In this document: positions 8,347-17,223 of the stretch, one piece after another
How positions within the stretch are numbered: the stretch's first letter is position 1
How the letters are laid out: each line of letters starts with the position of its first letter
Source of the DNA: Elusimicrobiales bacterium
GTDB taxonomy: Bacteria > Elusimicrobiota > Elusimicrobia > Elusimicrobiales > UBA9959
Length of the DNA stretch: 64,000 nt
Direction: 5' to 3'
Assembly (NCBI GenBank): GCA_028688015.1
Contig: JAQTZB010000001.1
Span: 289,663 to 353,662 of the forward strand
Made by a program: the position numbers and the translations under genes
Notes under the pieces: generated by a model
The model's input: the letters and a program-made list of their open reading frames with translations, nothing else
What the model was told of the DNA's origin: nothing
The model's database searches: none

Positions 8347-9477
8347 ATGCCTGAAAAACTGAAAATACTCCATATTACCGAGAGCTTCGGCTGGTCCGGC
8401 GGCGCCGCGCAGGCGTTGTACCTGGCCCGCGAGCTGCGCGCGCTGGGGCACGAGAACATAATAGCCTGCCCCCTGGGCGGCGACCTGGGCCGCAAGGCCG
8501 GCGCGGACGGTTTCATGGTGCGCCACTTCCAGCCGCGCCGCGACTACGACTTTAAAACCGCGCGCGCGCTGGCCCGCCTGCTGGAGGAGCTCAAGCCGGA
8601 CGTGATGCAGGCCCACCACCCCAAGGCGCACGCCATGGGCCTGCTGGCCAAGTTCCTCTCTTCCCATAAACCGGTTTTCATCTTCACCCGCCGCGTCTCG
8701 CATCCGATCGTGAAAGGCTACTTCGCCAAGCTGAAGTACACCAGCTCGCTGATAGACGGCGTTATCGCCGTGGCGGACTCGGTGCGCCGCATCCTCGTCG
8801 ACTACGGCGTCGAACCCGGCCGCGTGCGCACCGTCTACAGCGGCACCGACCCGGCCCGCTTCTCCCCCCGCCCGCCAGACGCCGCAATACTTAAGGAGCT
8901 GGCCCTGCCGCCGGGCCTGCCGGTGGTGATGCTGGTCGGTAATTTCAGCGCCCACAAGGGCCAGCATATCCTGCTGCGCGCCGCCCGGGAATTGTACGCC
9001 CGCGGCCTGGATTTCGCGCTGGTTTTCGCCGGGCGCGGCACCGATTCCGCGGAACTCAGGGCCCTGCACCGGGCGGAGGGCCTGCCGGAGGCGAAGGCCC
9101 GCTTCCTCGGCCTGCGCGACGACGTCGAGAACCTGCTTACGGCGGCCGCCGTCAGCGTCAACGCAGCCGTTAAGGGCGAGGCCCTCAGCGGCAGCATCCG
9201 CGAGTCGCTCGCGATGGGCGTGCCGGCCGTGGCCAGCGATATTTCCGGCAACTCCGAAATAGTGCGCGAAGGCGTCACCGGCCTGCTGTTCCCTCCCGGC
9301 GACAGCGCCGCGCTGGCGGCCAGGCTGGAGACGGTCCTGAAAGATCCCGGCCTGCGCGAAAAATTTTCCGCGAACTCCGTTTCCCTGGTGCGCGAGAACT
9401 TCACCACGGCCATAATGGCGCGCCGCACCCTGGACTATTACCGCGACCTGCTTGCCGCAAAAGCCCGACGGCCTTAG
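8347..9477 (+). CDS. glycosyltransferase family 4 (GT-B fold)
   Basis: The 376-residue protein has the two Rossmann halves of GT4 enzymes. The N-terminal half begins KILHITESFGWSGGAAQALY and holds the acceptor-side loop HHPKAHAMGL. The C-terminal half carries VVMLVGNFSAHKGQHILLRA, FAGRG and the donor-binding region ESLAMGVPAVASDISGNSEI, with the E-x7-E type spacing around residues 277-300. These enzymes transfer sugars from nucleotide donors to lipid or glycan acceptors in the cytosol, often for LPS or exopolysaccharide. There is no sugar-biosynthesis cluster next door, so donor and acceptor cannot be named. Its stop lies 49 bp before the preferred start of the radical SAM gene. Confidence 0.87.
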   Translation: MPEKLKILHITESFGWSGGAAQALYLARELRALGHENIIACPLGGDLGRKAGADGFMVRHFQPRRDYDFKTARALARLLEELKPDVMQAHHPKAHAMGLLAKFLSSHKPVFIFTRRVSHPIVKGYFAKLKYTSSLIDGVIAVADSVRRILVDYGVEPGRVRTVYSGTDPARFSPRPPDAAILKELALPPGLPVVMLVGNFSAHKGQHILLRAARELYARGLDFALVFAGRGTDSAELRALHRAEGLPEAKARFLGLRDDVENLLTAAAVSVNAAVKGEALSGSIRESLAMGVPAVASDISGNSEIVREGVTGLLFPPGDSAALAARLETVLKDPGLREKFSANSVSLVRENFTTAIMARRTLDYYRDLLAAKARRP

Positions 9478-9526
9478 CCCCTTAATTTCATATAATATTG
9501 GTATTCCAGCGATACACGGAGATACT

Positions 9527-11497
9527 GTGGAAACCGCACGTCAACCCAGACTTTTGCTTACCAGCGTCATGCGCCCCATCGGCCCAGCCTACGGCGACGC
9601 CGAGAGCGTAGGCTACGAGCTGCTGCACGCGCAGGTCACCCGGGCGCAGGGCATGTTCAGCCCCCGGGCGGTGCACCGGCAGTTCTCTCTGGACTACATG
9701 GCCGAGAACCTTGAGAACCCTACGGTGGTGCTGCACTACCCCTCCCGCCGCGAGCTGATCAGGGAACTTAAGAAGGGCTACGAATACGTGGGCATTTCCT
9801 TCATCATGGTGACCTATCACCGGATGAAGGAGCTCAGCGCCCTGATCCGTGAATATTCCCCCGAGTCCAAGATAATACTGGGCGGGTTCGGCACCGTGCT
9901 GCCCGATGAGGCGCTGAAGCCCTACGGCGACCATATCTGCCGCGGCGAGGGCGTGGCCTTCATGCGGGAACTGCTGGGCCAGCCGCCGCTCGCCGAGCAC
10001 AAGCACCCTTTCATCGAAAGCCGCCTGCAGGTGTTCTCCAAGACCGTCTCCTATACCGGCATGATCTTCGCCGGGCTGGGGTGCCCCAACGGCTGCGATT
10101 TTTGCTCTACCTCCCATTTCTTCAAGCGCCAGCACCTGCGCCTGCTCAAGACCGGCGCCGACGTCTACGCCGTGGTGAAAAAGCATCTGGCGGCCAACCC
10201 GGACGCGCAGTATACCATCCTCGACGAGGAGTTCCTGCTGAACCGCGACCGCGCCCTGGAGTTCCGCGACCTCGTGGTGAAAGGCGGCAAGCCGCTGTCC
10301 ATCTTCGTCTTCGCCTCCTTCAAGGCCCTCTCGCTGTATACGCCGGAGGAGCTGCTGGAGATGGGCGTGGACGGCGTCTGGGTGGGCTATGAGGGCGAGC
10401 GCTCCGGCTACGAGAAACGCGCCAACAGCAGGTCTCCCGAAGAGATCATCCGCGCCCTGAAAGAGAACGGCGTCACGGTCCTCGCGTCCATGATAGTCGG
10501 CTTCGACTACCAGACGCCGGAGATCATCAAAGCCGAGCACAAGCGCCTGATGTCGCTGAAGCCCGACCTGTGCCAGTTCATGATCTATAACCCGAACCCC
10601 GGCACGCCCCTTTACGACAAGGTGAAGGCTCAGAACCTGTTCCGCCGGGAATTCTCCGAGAACCCCGAACATTACTGGAAATGGGCCAGCGGCTTCAGGT
10701 CGCTGACGGAGCACCCGCATATGACCGGGCGCGAGATAGAGCGGATGCAGGAATATTGCTTCGAAGCCGATTTCCGCGAGCTGGGGCCCACCATCTACCG
10801 GGTCGCCGAGACCATGCTCAACGGGTATCTGAAGCACAAGGACTCTCCCAACCCGTTCCTGCGCCTGAAAGCCTCGCGCTTCGCCAAAGAGCTGCGCGCG
10901 ACCTACCCGATGTACCTGCCGGGGGAGCTGTTCGCTCCGACGCTGCGCACGCGCGCGCTGGTGCACCGCCTGAAGAAGCGCGTCTACGCCGAGTTCGGCG
11001 CCCCGGCCTTCTCCAACCAGTTCCTGGAATGGGGCGCCGTGGCTGCGGCCCTGTGGACCTCTTTCAAACTGCGCTTCAACCTTTTCCAGAACCCCGCTCT
11101 GACCCGCAAGGGCTGGCGCCTGCCGCCTGAACCGTTCACCAGGGAGTGGCTGGAGGCGCAGCTGCAGAAGCACAACGTGCCCCAGCGCCTGTCCGTGCTG
11201 GTGGAGGAATACGACGGGCGCCGCAACCAGCTGAAGGTGCGCCTCGAGGGCGCGCTGGACCGCTACCACGGCGAGAAGCTGGCCGAGGAGCTCCGGGCCT
11301 ACCTGAAGGAAACGAAGGTCAAGCTGGTGCTCGACTTCGAGCGGCTCAAGATCACGGAGCAGGAGGCCGCGGCCGCCTTCAGCCAGCGCCTCAGCGACTA
11401 CCGCTCCCGCGTGAGGATCTCCCTCCCGCGCAACGCGCCGGCCCACGCCGCGCAGCTTATGTTCATGGCTGAGATGTTCAAATACTACAAGGGCTGA
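9527..11497 (+). CDS. B12-binding radical SAM protein with C-terminal STAS-like region
   Basis: I prefer the GTG start at 9527, which has GGAG six bases upstream and avoids a 26-bp overlap with the previous gene; this gives 656 residues. Residues about 50-150 resemble a cobalamin-binding Rossmann domain (YVGISFIMVTYHRMKELSAL, KIILGGFGTVLP). The radical SAM cluster motif GCPNGCDFC supplies C186, C190 and C193. GVDGVWVGYEGERSGYEKR and the later VGFDYQTPE fit the TIM-barrel. The last 110 residues (VEEYDGRRNQLKVRLEGAL through KLVLDFERLKITEQEAAA) look like a STAS domain. Substrate is unknown; such proteins methylate or rearrange diverse molecules. A TATAAT (9491-9496) may provide its own promoter. 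Confidence 0.82.
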   Translation: METARQPRLLLTSVMRPIGPAYGDAESVGYELLHAQVTRAQGMFSPRAVHRQFSLDYMAENLENPTVVLHYPSRRELIRELKKGYEYVGISFIMVTYHRMKELSALIREYSPESKIILGGFGTVLPDEALKPYGDHICRGEGVAFMRELLGQPPLAEHKHPFIESRLQVFSKTVSYTGMIFAGLGCPNGCDFCSTSHFFKRQHLRLLKTGADVYAVVKKHLAANPDAQYTILDEEFLLNRDRALEFRDLVVKGGKPLSIFVFASFKALSLYTPEELLEMGVDGVWVGYEGERSGYEKRANSRSPEEIIRALKENGVTVLASMIVGFDYQTPEIIKAEHKRLMSLKPDLCQFMIYNPNPGTPLYDKVKAQNLFRREFSENPEHYWKWASGFRSLTEHPHMTGREIERMQEYCFEADFRELGPTIYRVAETMLNGYLKHKDSPNPFLRLKASRFAKELRATYPMYLPGELFAPTLRTRALVHRLKKRVYAEFGAPAFSNQFLEWGAVAAALWTSFKLRFNLFQNPALTRKGWRLPPEPFTREWLEAQLQKHNVPQRLSVLVEEYDGRRNQLKVRLEGALDRYHGEKLAEELRAYLKETKVKLVLDFERLKITEQEAAAAFSQRLSDYRSRVRISLPRNAPAHAAQLMFMAEMFKYYKG

Positions 11498-11516
11498 CGA
11501 GGCCCCGGCGAAAGAA

Positions 11517-11544
11517 AAAGGCCCGGCGGGAACCGGGCCTTTTT
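11517..11544. terminator. bidirectional terminator between radical SAM gene and mgtE
   Basis: AAAGGCCCGG and CCGGGCCTTT pair across CGGGAA, flanked by AAAGAAAAA on one side and TTTTTCATT on the other. It can stop both convergent genes. Confidence 0.85.
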
Positions 11545-11560
11545 CATTCCCGCAAGCAGG

Positions 11561-12874
11561 TTAGAGCAGTTTGCCCCGCAGCAGCCAGGCGGTGCTGAGG
11601 AAGGCGAAGAAGCCCACCACGTCCGTGACGGTGGTCAGGAAGATGCCTGAGGAATGGGCCGGGTCGAAACCGAGGCGCTTCATCGCCAGCGGGATCAGCG
11701 CGCCGGAGAGCCCGGCCGCCACCATATTCACCACCATGGCCAGGCCCACCACGAAGCCCAGCCAGGGGTTCCCTTTCCAGAGCACGGCCGCGGCGGCGGT
11801 GATCAGGCCTGTGGCCGTGCCGTTGACGAGGGCTACCCAGAATTCGGTCTTTACCAGCTGCCAGGCGTTATGCGGCGCTATCTCGCGCATCAGCATGCCG
11901 CGGATCACCACGGCGAGCGTCTGCGTGCCGGCGTTGCCGCCCTGCCCGGCTATGATCGGCAGGAACACGGCCAGCACTGCGATCTTGGCGATGAAATCCT
12001 CGAAGAGGGCAACCACCGAGCCGGCCAGGAAGGCCGTGGCCAGGTTTATGGTCAGCCAGGGCAGGCGGCGGGTTATCTTGAACCAGGCTGGCGAGAAGGC
12101 CCGCTCCTCGGCGCTGCCGCCGAAGAGCAGCTGCAGGTCCTCGGTGGCCTCCGCCTCGGTTGAGGCGATGATGTTCTTGGTGTTGACCACGCCGATGAGG
12201 CGCCCGTTCTCGTCGGTGACGGGCACGGCGAGGTAATGCTTGCGGGCCACCATAGCCACCAGGTCCTCGCGGTCCGTGAAAGGCGGGACCTTCAGCACGT
12301 CCCGGATCATGATCTCTTCCACGCGGGCCTCGGGGGCGGCCAGCAGGAGGTCGCGCATGTTCAGCACCCCCTGCAGGGCGCTGGCCCCGTCTACCACGTA
12401 GCAGTAGGTGGCGGCCGGCAGCTGCTTCTTGGCCATCTGGCGCAGGCGCAGGATGACGTCGCGCACACGGGAGTCCGACCTGAAGGCAAGGAAGTCGGTA
12501 TGCATCATGCGGCCGGCGCTGTCGCGCGGGTAGGCCAGGATCTCGGACATGTCCTTGGAAAATTCCTGGTCCAGCAGCGGTATGACGGCCTTGGAGAAGT
12601 CCTGGGTGAACTGGCGGAAGATGTCGGCGGCCTGGTACTTGCCGGTGCGGTGCAGGATGCCCGCCGCCTCTTCCGGCCGCAGCTCCGCCAGCACGGCGGC
12701 CGCGTCGGGCGGCGGCATGTTTTCTACGGCTTGCGCCGCGACCGAGGGCGACAGGTCGCGCAGCACCTGCGCGGAGTCTCTCGGCGGCAGCGTTTCCAGG
12801 GACTGCGCCGCGCGCACCGGGTCGCTCTGTATGAATTTCTTTACCAGCTCTATGGCTGCTTCCCGCTTTTTCAT
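11561..12874 (-). CDS. mgtE: magnesium transporter MgtE
   Basis: The 437-residue protein has the full MgtE layout: N-terminal helical superhelix (about 1-125), two CBS domains (about 125-250; TYCYVVDGASALQGVLNMRD and YLAVPVTDENGRLIGVVNT) and five membrane segments (about 275-435). The pore signature GQGGNAGTQ and the last-helix motif DPAHSSGIFLTTVTDVVGFF are intact. In the known family the cytosolic domains sense Mg2+ and close the pore. The start lies 1 bp after the Sua5 stop, so the two are co-transcribed. No Mg2+ riboswitch is seen upstream, which fits its internal position in the operon. Confidence 0.95.
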   Translation of the reverse strand: MKKREAAIELVKKFIQSDPVRAAQSLETLPPRDSAQVLRDLSPSVAAQAVENMPPPDAAAVLAELRPEEAAGILHRTGKYQAADIFRQFTQDFSKAVIPLLDQEFSKDMSEILAYPRDSAGRMMHTDFLAFRSDSRVRDVILRLRQMAKKQLPAATYCYVVDGASALQGVLNMRDLLLAAPEARVEEIMIRDVLKVPPFTDREDLVAMVARKHYLAVPVTDENGRLIGVVNTKNIIASTEAEATEDLQLLFGGSAEERAFSPAWFKITRRLPWLTINLATAFLAGSVVALFEDFIAKIAVLAVFLPIIAGQGGNAGTQTLAVVIRGMLMREIAPHNAWQLVKTEFWVALVNGTATGLITAAAAVLWKGNPWLGFVVGLAMVVNMVAAGLSGALIPLAMKRLGFDPAHSSGIFLTTVTDVVGFFAFLSTAWLLRGKLL

Positions 12875-12875
12875 T

Positions 12876-13832
12876 TTACCTCGCGGCCGCCCGGCGAAGG
12901 CGGTCCATGATGGCCCTGCCCAGCCCGTGCGGCGGCACTTTTTCGGCGTAGATGGTCGCGGCGCCGGAGGCTTCCAGGGCGTGCAGCGCGCCGAAAAGTC
13001 CGGCGGCGGCCTCGTGCAGGTCGCCCTTGCGCGAGAGGACTTTCACGGCTGCCCAGCGCCCCGCTGGCCTGGCAGAAAAAGCCAGGTAGGCCGCTGACGG
13101 CGCCGGTTTTACGGCCGCGCCGCGGGCTACCAGTTTAAGCCGCGCACGTGGCGCATAATGTTTCTTGAGGCAGCCCGGAGCGGCCGGCTTCCCGCCGGAG
13201 CGGCCTTTCGCGGCCGGGCCGGCCACTTTCTCAATTTCTTCCAGCGGCAGGCCGCCGGGGCGCAGCAGTACCGGCCGGTTGCCGGTAAAAGTGACTATGG
13301 TGGACTCCACGCCTATCCTGGTCTTGCCGCCGTCGAGGATGATGTCCGGCCCGCCGCCCAGCTGGCTCATTACATGGGCGGCGGTGGTCGGGCTTAACCT
13401 CCCGAAGCGGTTGGCGCTGGGCGCCGCCACCGGGCGGCCTGCGGCCTTTATCAGGCGCAGGGCGCTGGGGCAGGCCGGCACCCGCACGGCCACCGTCGGC
13501 AGCCCGGCGGTGACGATATCCGGGACCTGGCGGGCCCTGGGCAGCACCAGCGTCAGCGGCCCCGGCCAGAAGCGCTTCATCAGCTTTTCGGCCGCAGGGG
13601 GGACGCGGGAGAAAAGTTTTTTCGCGCGAGCCGCAGAACATTCGTGGAGGATCAAAGGGTCGAAGCGCGGCCGCCCCTTGATCTCGAAGATCCTGGCGCA
13701 GGCAGCCGGGTTAAGCCCGTCGGCCCCCAGGCCGTAGACGGTCTCGGTAGGAAAAGCGACTACCCCCCCGCCCCTCAGGGCGGCGGCGGCCTTCTTGATG
13801 CCGGTCGGGCCGGCTTTTAAGATCTGCGTCAT
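12876..13832 (-). CDS. L-threonylcarbamoyladenylate synthase, Sua5/YrdC/YwlC family
   Basis: The 318-residue length shows the long Sua5 type: a YrdC domain (about 1-200) plus the C-terminal Sua5 domain. Motifs include GGVVAFPTETVYGLGADGLN, LMKRFWPGPLTLVLPRA, VAAPSANRFGRLSPT and IVTFTGNRPVLLRPGG. The enzyme makes threonylcarbamoyl-AMP from threonine, bicarbonate and ATP for the t6A modification of ANN-decoding tRNAs. In the same direction the receptor gene at 13896-16967 lies upstream, 63 bp away, with a TAAAAT box between, so it probably has its own promoter and continues into mgtE. Confidence 0.93.
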   Translation of the reverse strand: MTQILKAGPTGIKKAAAALRGGGVVAFPTETVYGLGADGLNPAACARIFEIKGRPRFDPLILHECSAARAKKLFSRVPPAAEKLMKRFWPGPLTLVLPRARQVPDIVTAGLPTVAVRVPACPSALRLIKAAGRPVAAPSANRFGRLSPTTAAHVMSQLGGGPDIILDGGKTRIGVESTIVTFTGNRPVLLRPGGLPLEEIEKVAGPAAKGRSGGKPAAPGCLKKHYAPRARLKLVARGAAVKPAPSAAYLAFSARPAGRWAAVKVLSRKGDLHEAAAGLFGALHALEASGAATIYAEKVPPHGLGRAIMDRLRRAAAR

Positions 13833-13895
13833 AGTGCACCGCCCGGCGGGGCCGGGGAGCGGATTAATTTTAGCAATTTGGGGGCGCGGGAGGCT

Positions 13896-16800
13896 TTATT
13901 TCGGCGCGCCTTCGCGGAGCTCGGTGGAGACGATGAGCAGCATCGCGCCGGCGGCGCCTTCGAGCAGCTGCACGCGGGACTGCACCGGGTAGGAAGAGCC
14001 GTCCTTGCGGAGATGCTCGATTTCTATTATCAGCAGGGGCTTCTGCTTCCTGACCAGCGGGGTTATAACCGCCCGGAAAGTTTCCGCGTTCAGGTCCCGC
14101 ACTATGTCGAAGACGAACTTTTGCTCTATCTCGGGGCGGGTGTAGCCCAGGGCCTTCAGGGCGCCGGCGCTGGCGAAGGTGAGCCGGCCGGTCCCGGGCT
14201 CGGCCAGGTAGATCTCGTCGCGGCCCGCCTGCTCAGGCGGGCGGCAGGCCAGCGGGGCTTTTTCGAAAAGTTTCCGGAAGCGGAGTTCCGATTCCTTCAG
14301 CGGGGTGATGTCGGTCCAGGACCCGGTGATCTCGCCGGGGGTCTCGGGGTTGGGGCGCAGCTGCGCGTGCACCCAGGTATAGGAGCCGTCTTTCCTGGCC
14401 ATGCGGAAATCGTGCGTGATGAGGCCCTTCTTGAAGACCTGCGCAATCTCCCCCAGCACCCAGGCTTTGTCGTCCGGGTGGATGACGGCCGCGAACCATT
14501 CGGGCGAGAGCATCTCGGCCGGTTCGTGCCCTATGACGACCTCGGAGTTGCCGCTGACCCATTGCGGGATCAGCCTGTCGTTTATCAGGCGCAGGGTGAA
14601 GATCACTACGGGCGCAGCCTCCATCATGTGGGTCAGCTGGGTCGTGGTCCGCTCCAGCGCGCTCTGCGCGGAGCCGTGCTTCTCGCCGGTGGAGATGGAT
14701 TCGATAGCCAGCGAGACGTCGTCCTTGACGGCGGCGAGCAGCTTGACCTCGTCCTCGGTGAAGAACCCCTTCTCGCCGGAGTAGAGCACGAGCAGCGCCG
14801 TCAGGGACGTGCCTTCGTACAGCGGTACCGCGGCCGCGGAGCGGAAGCCCCGCTTCAGCGCTGCTTCCCGCCAGGGCTGCATGTCGGGGTCCGTCTCGAT
14901 GTCCTGGCAGGCCGACACCCGGCCGGTGCGCACGGCCGTGCCGGCCGGGCCTCTGGACGTGGGGCCCTCCTTGGCGGAGATCTTGATGTGGTCCAGGTAG
15001 CCCTCAGGGGCTCCGGCGGAGCAGATCGGCAGCACGCGCCCGGTGTCGCGGTCCGGGTAGCCCACCCAGGCCAGTTTGAAGCCCCCCGACTCTACGGCGA
15101 CCTCGCAGAGGTTCTGGTAAAGTCTTTTAATGTCCTTGGTCTGCGCGGCGGCCTGGTTGATACGCGCCAGCAGCGTGTAAAGGCGCAGGTTCTTTACCAG
15201 GTCCTTCTGGGCTTTCTCCAGCTCCAGCTGCGCCTGCTTGCGCTCGGTGATGTCGCGCAGGATATGGACGGCGCCCGCGTATTTACCGTCGGGGCCTATG
15301 ACCGGGTCCACTACCACTTCGAAAATCTTGCCCAGCAGGGCGTATTCCATTGTCTCGCGGGCCAGGCTGCGGCGCGAGCGCTCTACGGGGCACTCGGCGA
15401 TCGGGCCTGAGGTGCCGTGAACTATCTCCCAGCAATGCCGCCCTATCACCTTGGCGGACTTGCCGGGAAAGAGCCTGTCGGTGGCCGCGTTGGCCCTCAC
15501 TACGCGGTGCTCGGCGTCGAGCATCCACACCACGTCGTCTATCGAGTTGAAGGTTGTTTCCCATTCGCGGGCTATGGCCTCGATCTTCTCCGACGCCTGC
15601 TTCTGTTCCGTGATGTCTATCGTGTACCCCGCCAGATAGTTCTTTTTCCCGTCGATCTCAACGGGGAACTTGATGGTCCTGTAAGACCGCCCGTTAAAAG
15701 CTTCTTCTACCACTACCTGTTTGCCTTCCTGCAGGATGCGCTTGTCGTCGGCGATCATGCTCCTGGCCAGTTCCGACGGGAACAGGTCGTCCATGGTCTT
15801 GCCCAGCAGCTCTTTGAGCGGCCGGCCGAGCATCGTCTCGTAGTTGTGGCTCAGCCGCAGGGAGCGGATGTCCTTGTCCTTGAAGAAAACGTAGACGGGG
15901 CTGTACTTCATGAAACTTTCGAAGATCAGTTCGCTTTCCCTCAGGCCCGCGGCGGCCTTGTCTATTTCCCGCTCGTATTTGGCGGTCTGCACGCGGAACA
16001 GCAGGTAGGCCCAGCCGCCGGCGGTGACGACCAGGAACAAGGTGAAGAGCAGCACCAGCGCCGAGAGGCGGCCCGACGCGGCCATGATCTCGTCCCAGTC
16101 CGCTTTTACCACGATACCCCAGTTGGTGCCGGGGATCAGGCCGACGGCGGCCATTACCCTGTCGCCGTGGTAATCCTCGCCGGAAATAATGCCTTCTTCT
16201 CCGTTAAGGGCGCGGGCTATGGGCAGGCTGGAGCCGGCCAGCGGCAGGCGGAGTTTCATGCCGGCGTTCGAAGTCTTGCGCAGGTCGCCCAGGAACAGGA
16301 GGTCGCGCCCGTCCTTGCGGGCCAGCACGGTTTCCCCGGTGCGGCTGTTGGTGGGCCAGGTCTGCAGCAGCGGGTAGAGGTAGTCGTCGGGCGCCAGCTC
16401 GAGCACCAGGTACAGCGCCTTGCCGCCCGGCGCCGTGGCGGCCCTGGAGACCACGTCCATGCGGGGCCGCCCGGAGGGGCCAAGATAGAAATCCCCGATC
16501 TCGGTTTTGCCCGAGGCGATGGCTTTAAGTATCAGGGCTTTCGCTTCCGGAGGCAGTTCCGCGGTATTTTCGCCGGCGGCGGCGGCTACCCTGCCGTCCG
16601 GGCGGGCCAGCAGCGCGGAGCGGTATTTGTTGTGCCTGAGGTAGCTGGTCAGGCGGGCGCGCAGCTGCTCGCGCAGGGCCGCGTCGGAGGTGTCGGCCGC
16701 GAAACTGTTCAGGAATCGGGACAGCACGGGGGTGTCCAGCAGCGAATTGGTGTCGTTGTAGCGGTCGGCGCGCCAGAAGAGGATCTGGTCGGTCTTGAAG

Positions 16801-16967
16801 CGTTTTATAGCCGAGAGCAGGTCCGCCGCGTCCCGCTGTATGGCTTTCTGGTAATGGTGGTGGTAGGCCAGGCCGCCCGCGAGGATGCAGACGGCGGCGG
16901 CCGCGAAGATGCCCGCCAGGCGCTTCCTGAGGTTTAGGATCTCCGCTGAAAATAGGGTGTCGGGCAT
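13896..16967 (-). CDS. membrane sensor with PAS-PAS-GAF-PAS-PAS domains and no recognisable output domain
   Basis: I place the start at 16967 (ATG preceded by GAGGAAGA). The longer upstream frame would run through a terminator and the tRNA gene. The 1023-residue protein has a membrane helix at about 17-38 and an extracytoplasmic sensor of some 270 residues, Cache-like in pattern. A second helix (ALVLLFTLFLVVTAGGWAYL) follows at about 325-345. Then come four PAS domains and one GAF domain, with typical joints DITEQKQ, DITERKQ and DITPLKE. The chain ends in the last PAS domain (HLRKDGSSYPVQSRVQLLEG). No kinase, GGDEF, EAL or phosphatase motif is present. It may act through partner proteins; this is inference. 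Confidence 0.82.
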   Translation of the reverse strand: MPDTLFSAEILNLRKRLAGIFAAAAVCILAGGLAYHHHYQKAIQRDAADLLSAIKRFKTDQILFWRADRYNDTNSLLDTPVLSRFLNSFAADTSDAALREQLRARLTSYLRHNKYRSALLARPDGRVAAAAGENTAELPPEAKALILKAIASGKTEIGDFYLGPSGRPRMDVVSRAATAPGGKALYLVLELAPDDYLYPLLQTWPTNSRTGETVLARKDGRDLLFLGDLRKTSNAGMKLRLPLAGSSLPIARALNGEEGIISGEDYHGDRVMAAVGLIPGTNWGIVVKADWDEIMAASGRLSALVLLFTLFLVVTAGGWAYLLFRVQTAKYEREIDKAAAGLRESELIFESFMKYSPVYVFFKDKDIRSLRLSHNYETMLGRPLKELLGKTMDDLFPSELARSMIADDKRILQEGKQVVVEEAFNGRSYRTIKFPVEIDGKKNYLAGYTIDITEQKQASEKIEAIAREWETTFNSIDDVVWMLDAEHRVVRANAATDRLFPGKSAKVIGRHCWEIVHGTSGPIAECPVERSRRSLARETMEYALLGKIFEVVVDPVIGPDGKYAGAVHILRDITERKQAQLELEKAQKDLVKNLRLYTLLARINQAAAQTKDIKRLYQNLCEVAVESGGFKLAWVGYPDRDTGRVLPICSAGAPEGYLDHIKISAKEGPTSRGPAGTAVRTGRVSACQDIETDPDMQPWREAALKRGFRSAAAVPLYEGTSLTALLVLYSGEKGFFTEDEVKLLAAVKDDVSLAIESISTGEKHGSAQSALERTTTQLTHMMEAAPVVIFTLRLINDRLIPQWVSGNSEVVIGHEPAEMLSPEWFAAVIHPDDKAWVLGEIAQVFKKGLITHDFRMARKDGSYTWVHAQLRPNPETPGEITGSWTDITPLKESELRFRKLFEKAPLACRPPEQAGRDEIYLAEPGTGRLTFASAGALKALGYTRPEIEQKFVFDIVRDLNAETFRAVITPLVRKQKPLLIIEIEHLRKDGSSYPVQSRVQLLEGAAGAMLLIVSTELREGAPK

Positions 16968-16977
16968 TCTTCCTCGA

Positions 16978-17008
16978 TAAAAAAACCCGCAAAGAGGCGG
17001 GTTTTTGA
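16978..17008 (-). terminator. terminator downstream of tRNA-Ser
   Basis: AACCCGC and GCGGGTT pair across AAAGAG and are flanked by A and T runs on both sides. On the minus strand it follows the tRNA gene by about 75 bases and precedes the receptor ATG by about 15 bases. Confidence 0.75.
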
Positions 17009-17081
17009 AAAGCCCGGGGAGGACTACACCCGGCTCTGCGGCGTTTCCTGGCGGCCTGGCTTTTAGCGCGTCGAAAAAGTT

Positions 17082-17172
17082 CGGAGAGGAAGGGATTCGA
17101 ACCCTTGATACGCATTTACACACGTATGCCGGTTTAGCAAACCGGTGCCTTCAACCACTCGGCCACCTCTCC
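17082..17172 (-). tRNA. tRNA-Ser(GCU)
   Basis: The minus strand reads a type II tRNA of 91 bases. The acceptor strands are GGAGAGG and CCTCTCC with G as discriminator. The D-arm is GCCGAGTGGTTGAAGGC, the anticodon stem is CCGGT/ACCGG around TTGCTAA, and the extra arm is long. The T-arm is GGGTTCGAATCCC. The anticodon GCT decodes AGC/AGU serine codons. CCA is not encoded. It is followed by a hairpin terminator, and no integrase or att duplication is seen next to it. Confidence 0.97.
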
Positions 17173-17223
17173 ATTAGTGCAGCCGGTAACCCAAAACCGG
17201 CAGGATTATTATATAAAAAATTA

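Noticed and set aside
9488..11446. A 652-codon minus-strand frame opposite the radical SAM gene
   Set aside because: The plus-strand protein has the Cys cluster and domain structure; the antisense frame has no recognisable motif.
16968..17123. Upstream extension of the receptor gene
   Set aside because: It would read through a terminator hairpin and part of tRNA-Ser; the ATG at 16967 has a good ribosome-binding site.
17082..17172. tRNA gene as an integration site
   Set aside because: No integrase, no duplicated 3' end and no composition break was seen around it.
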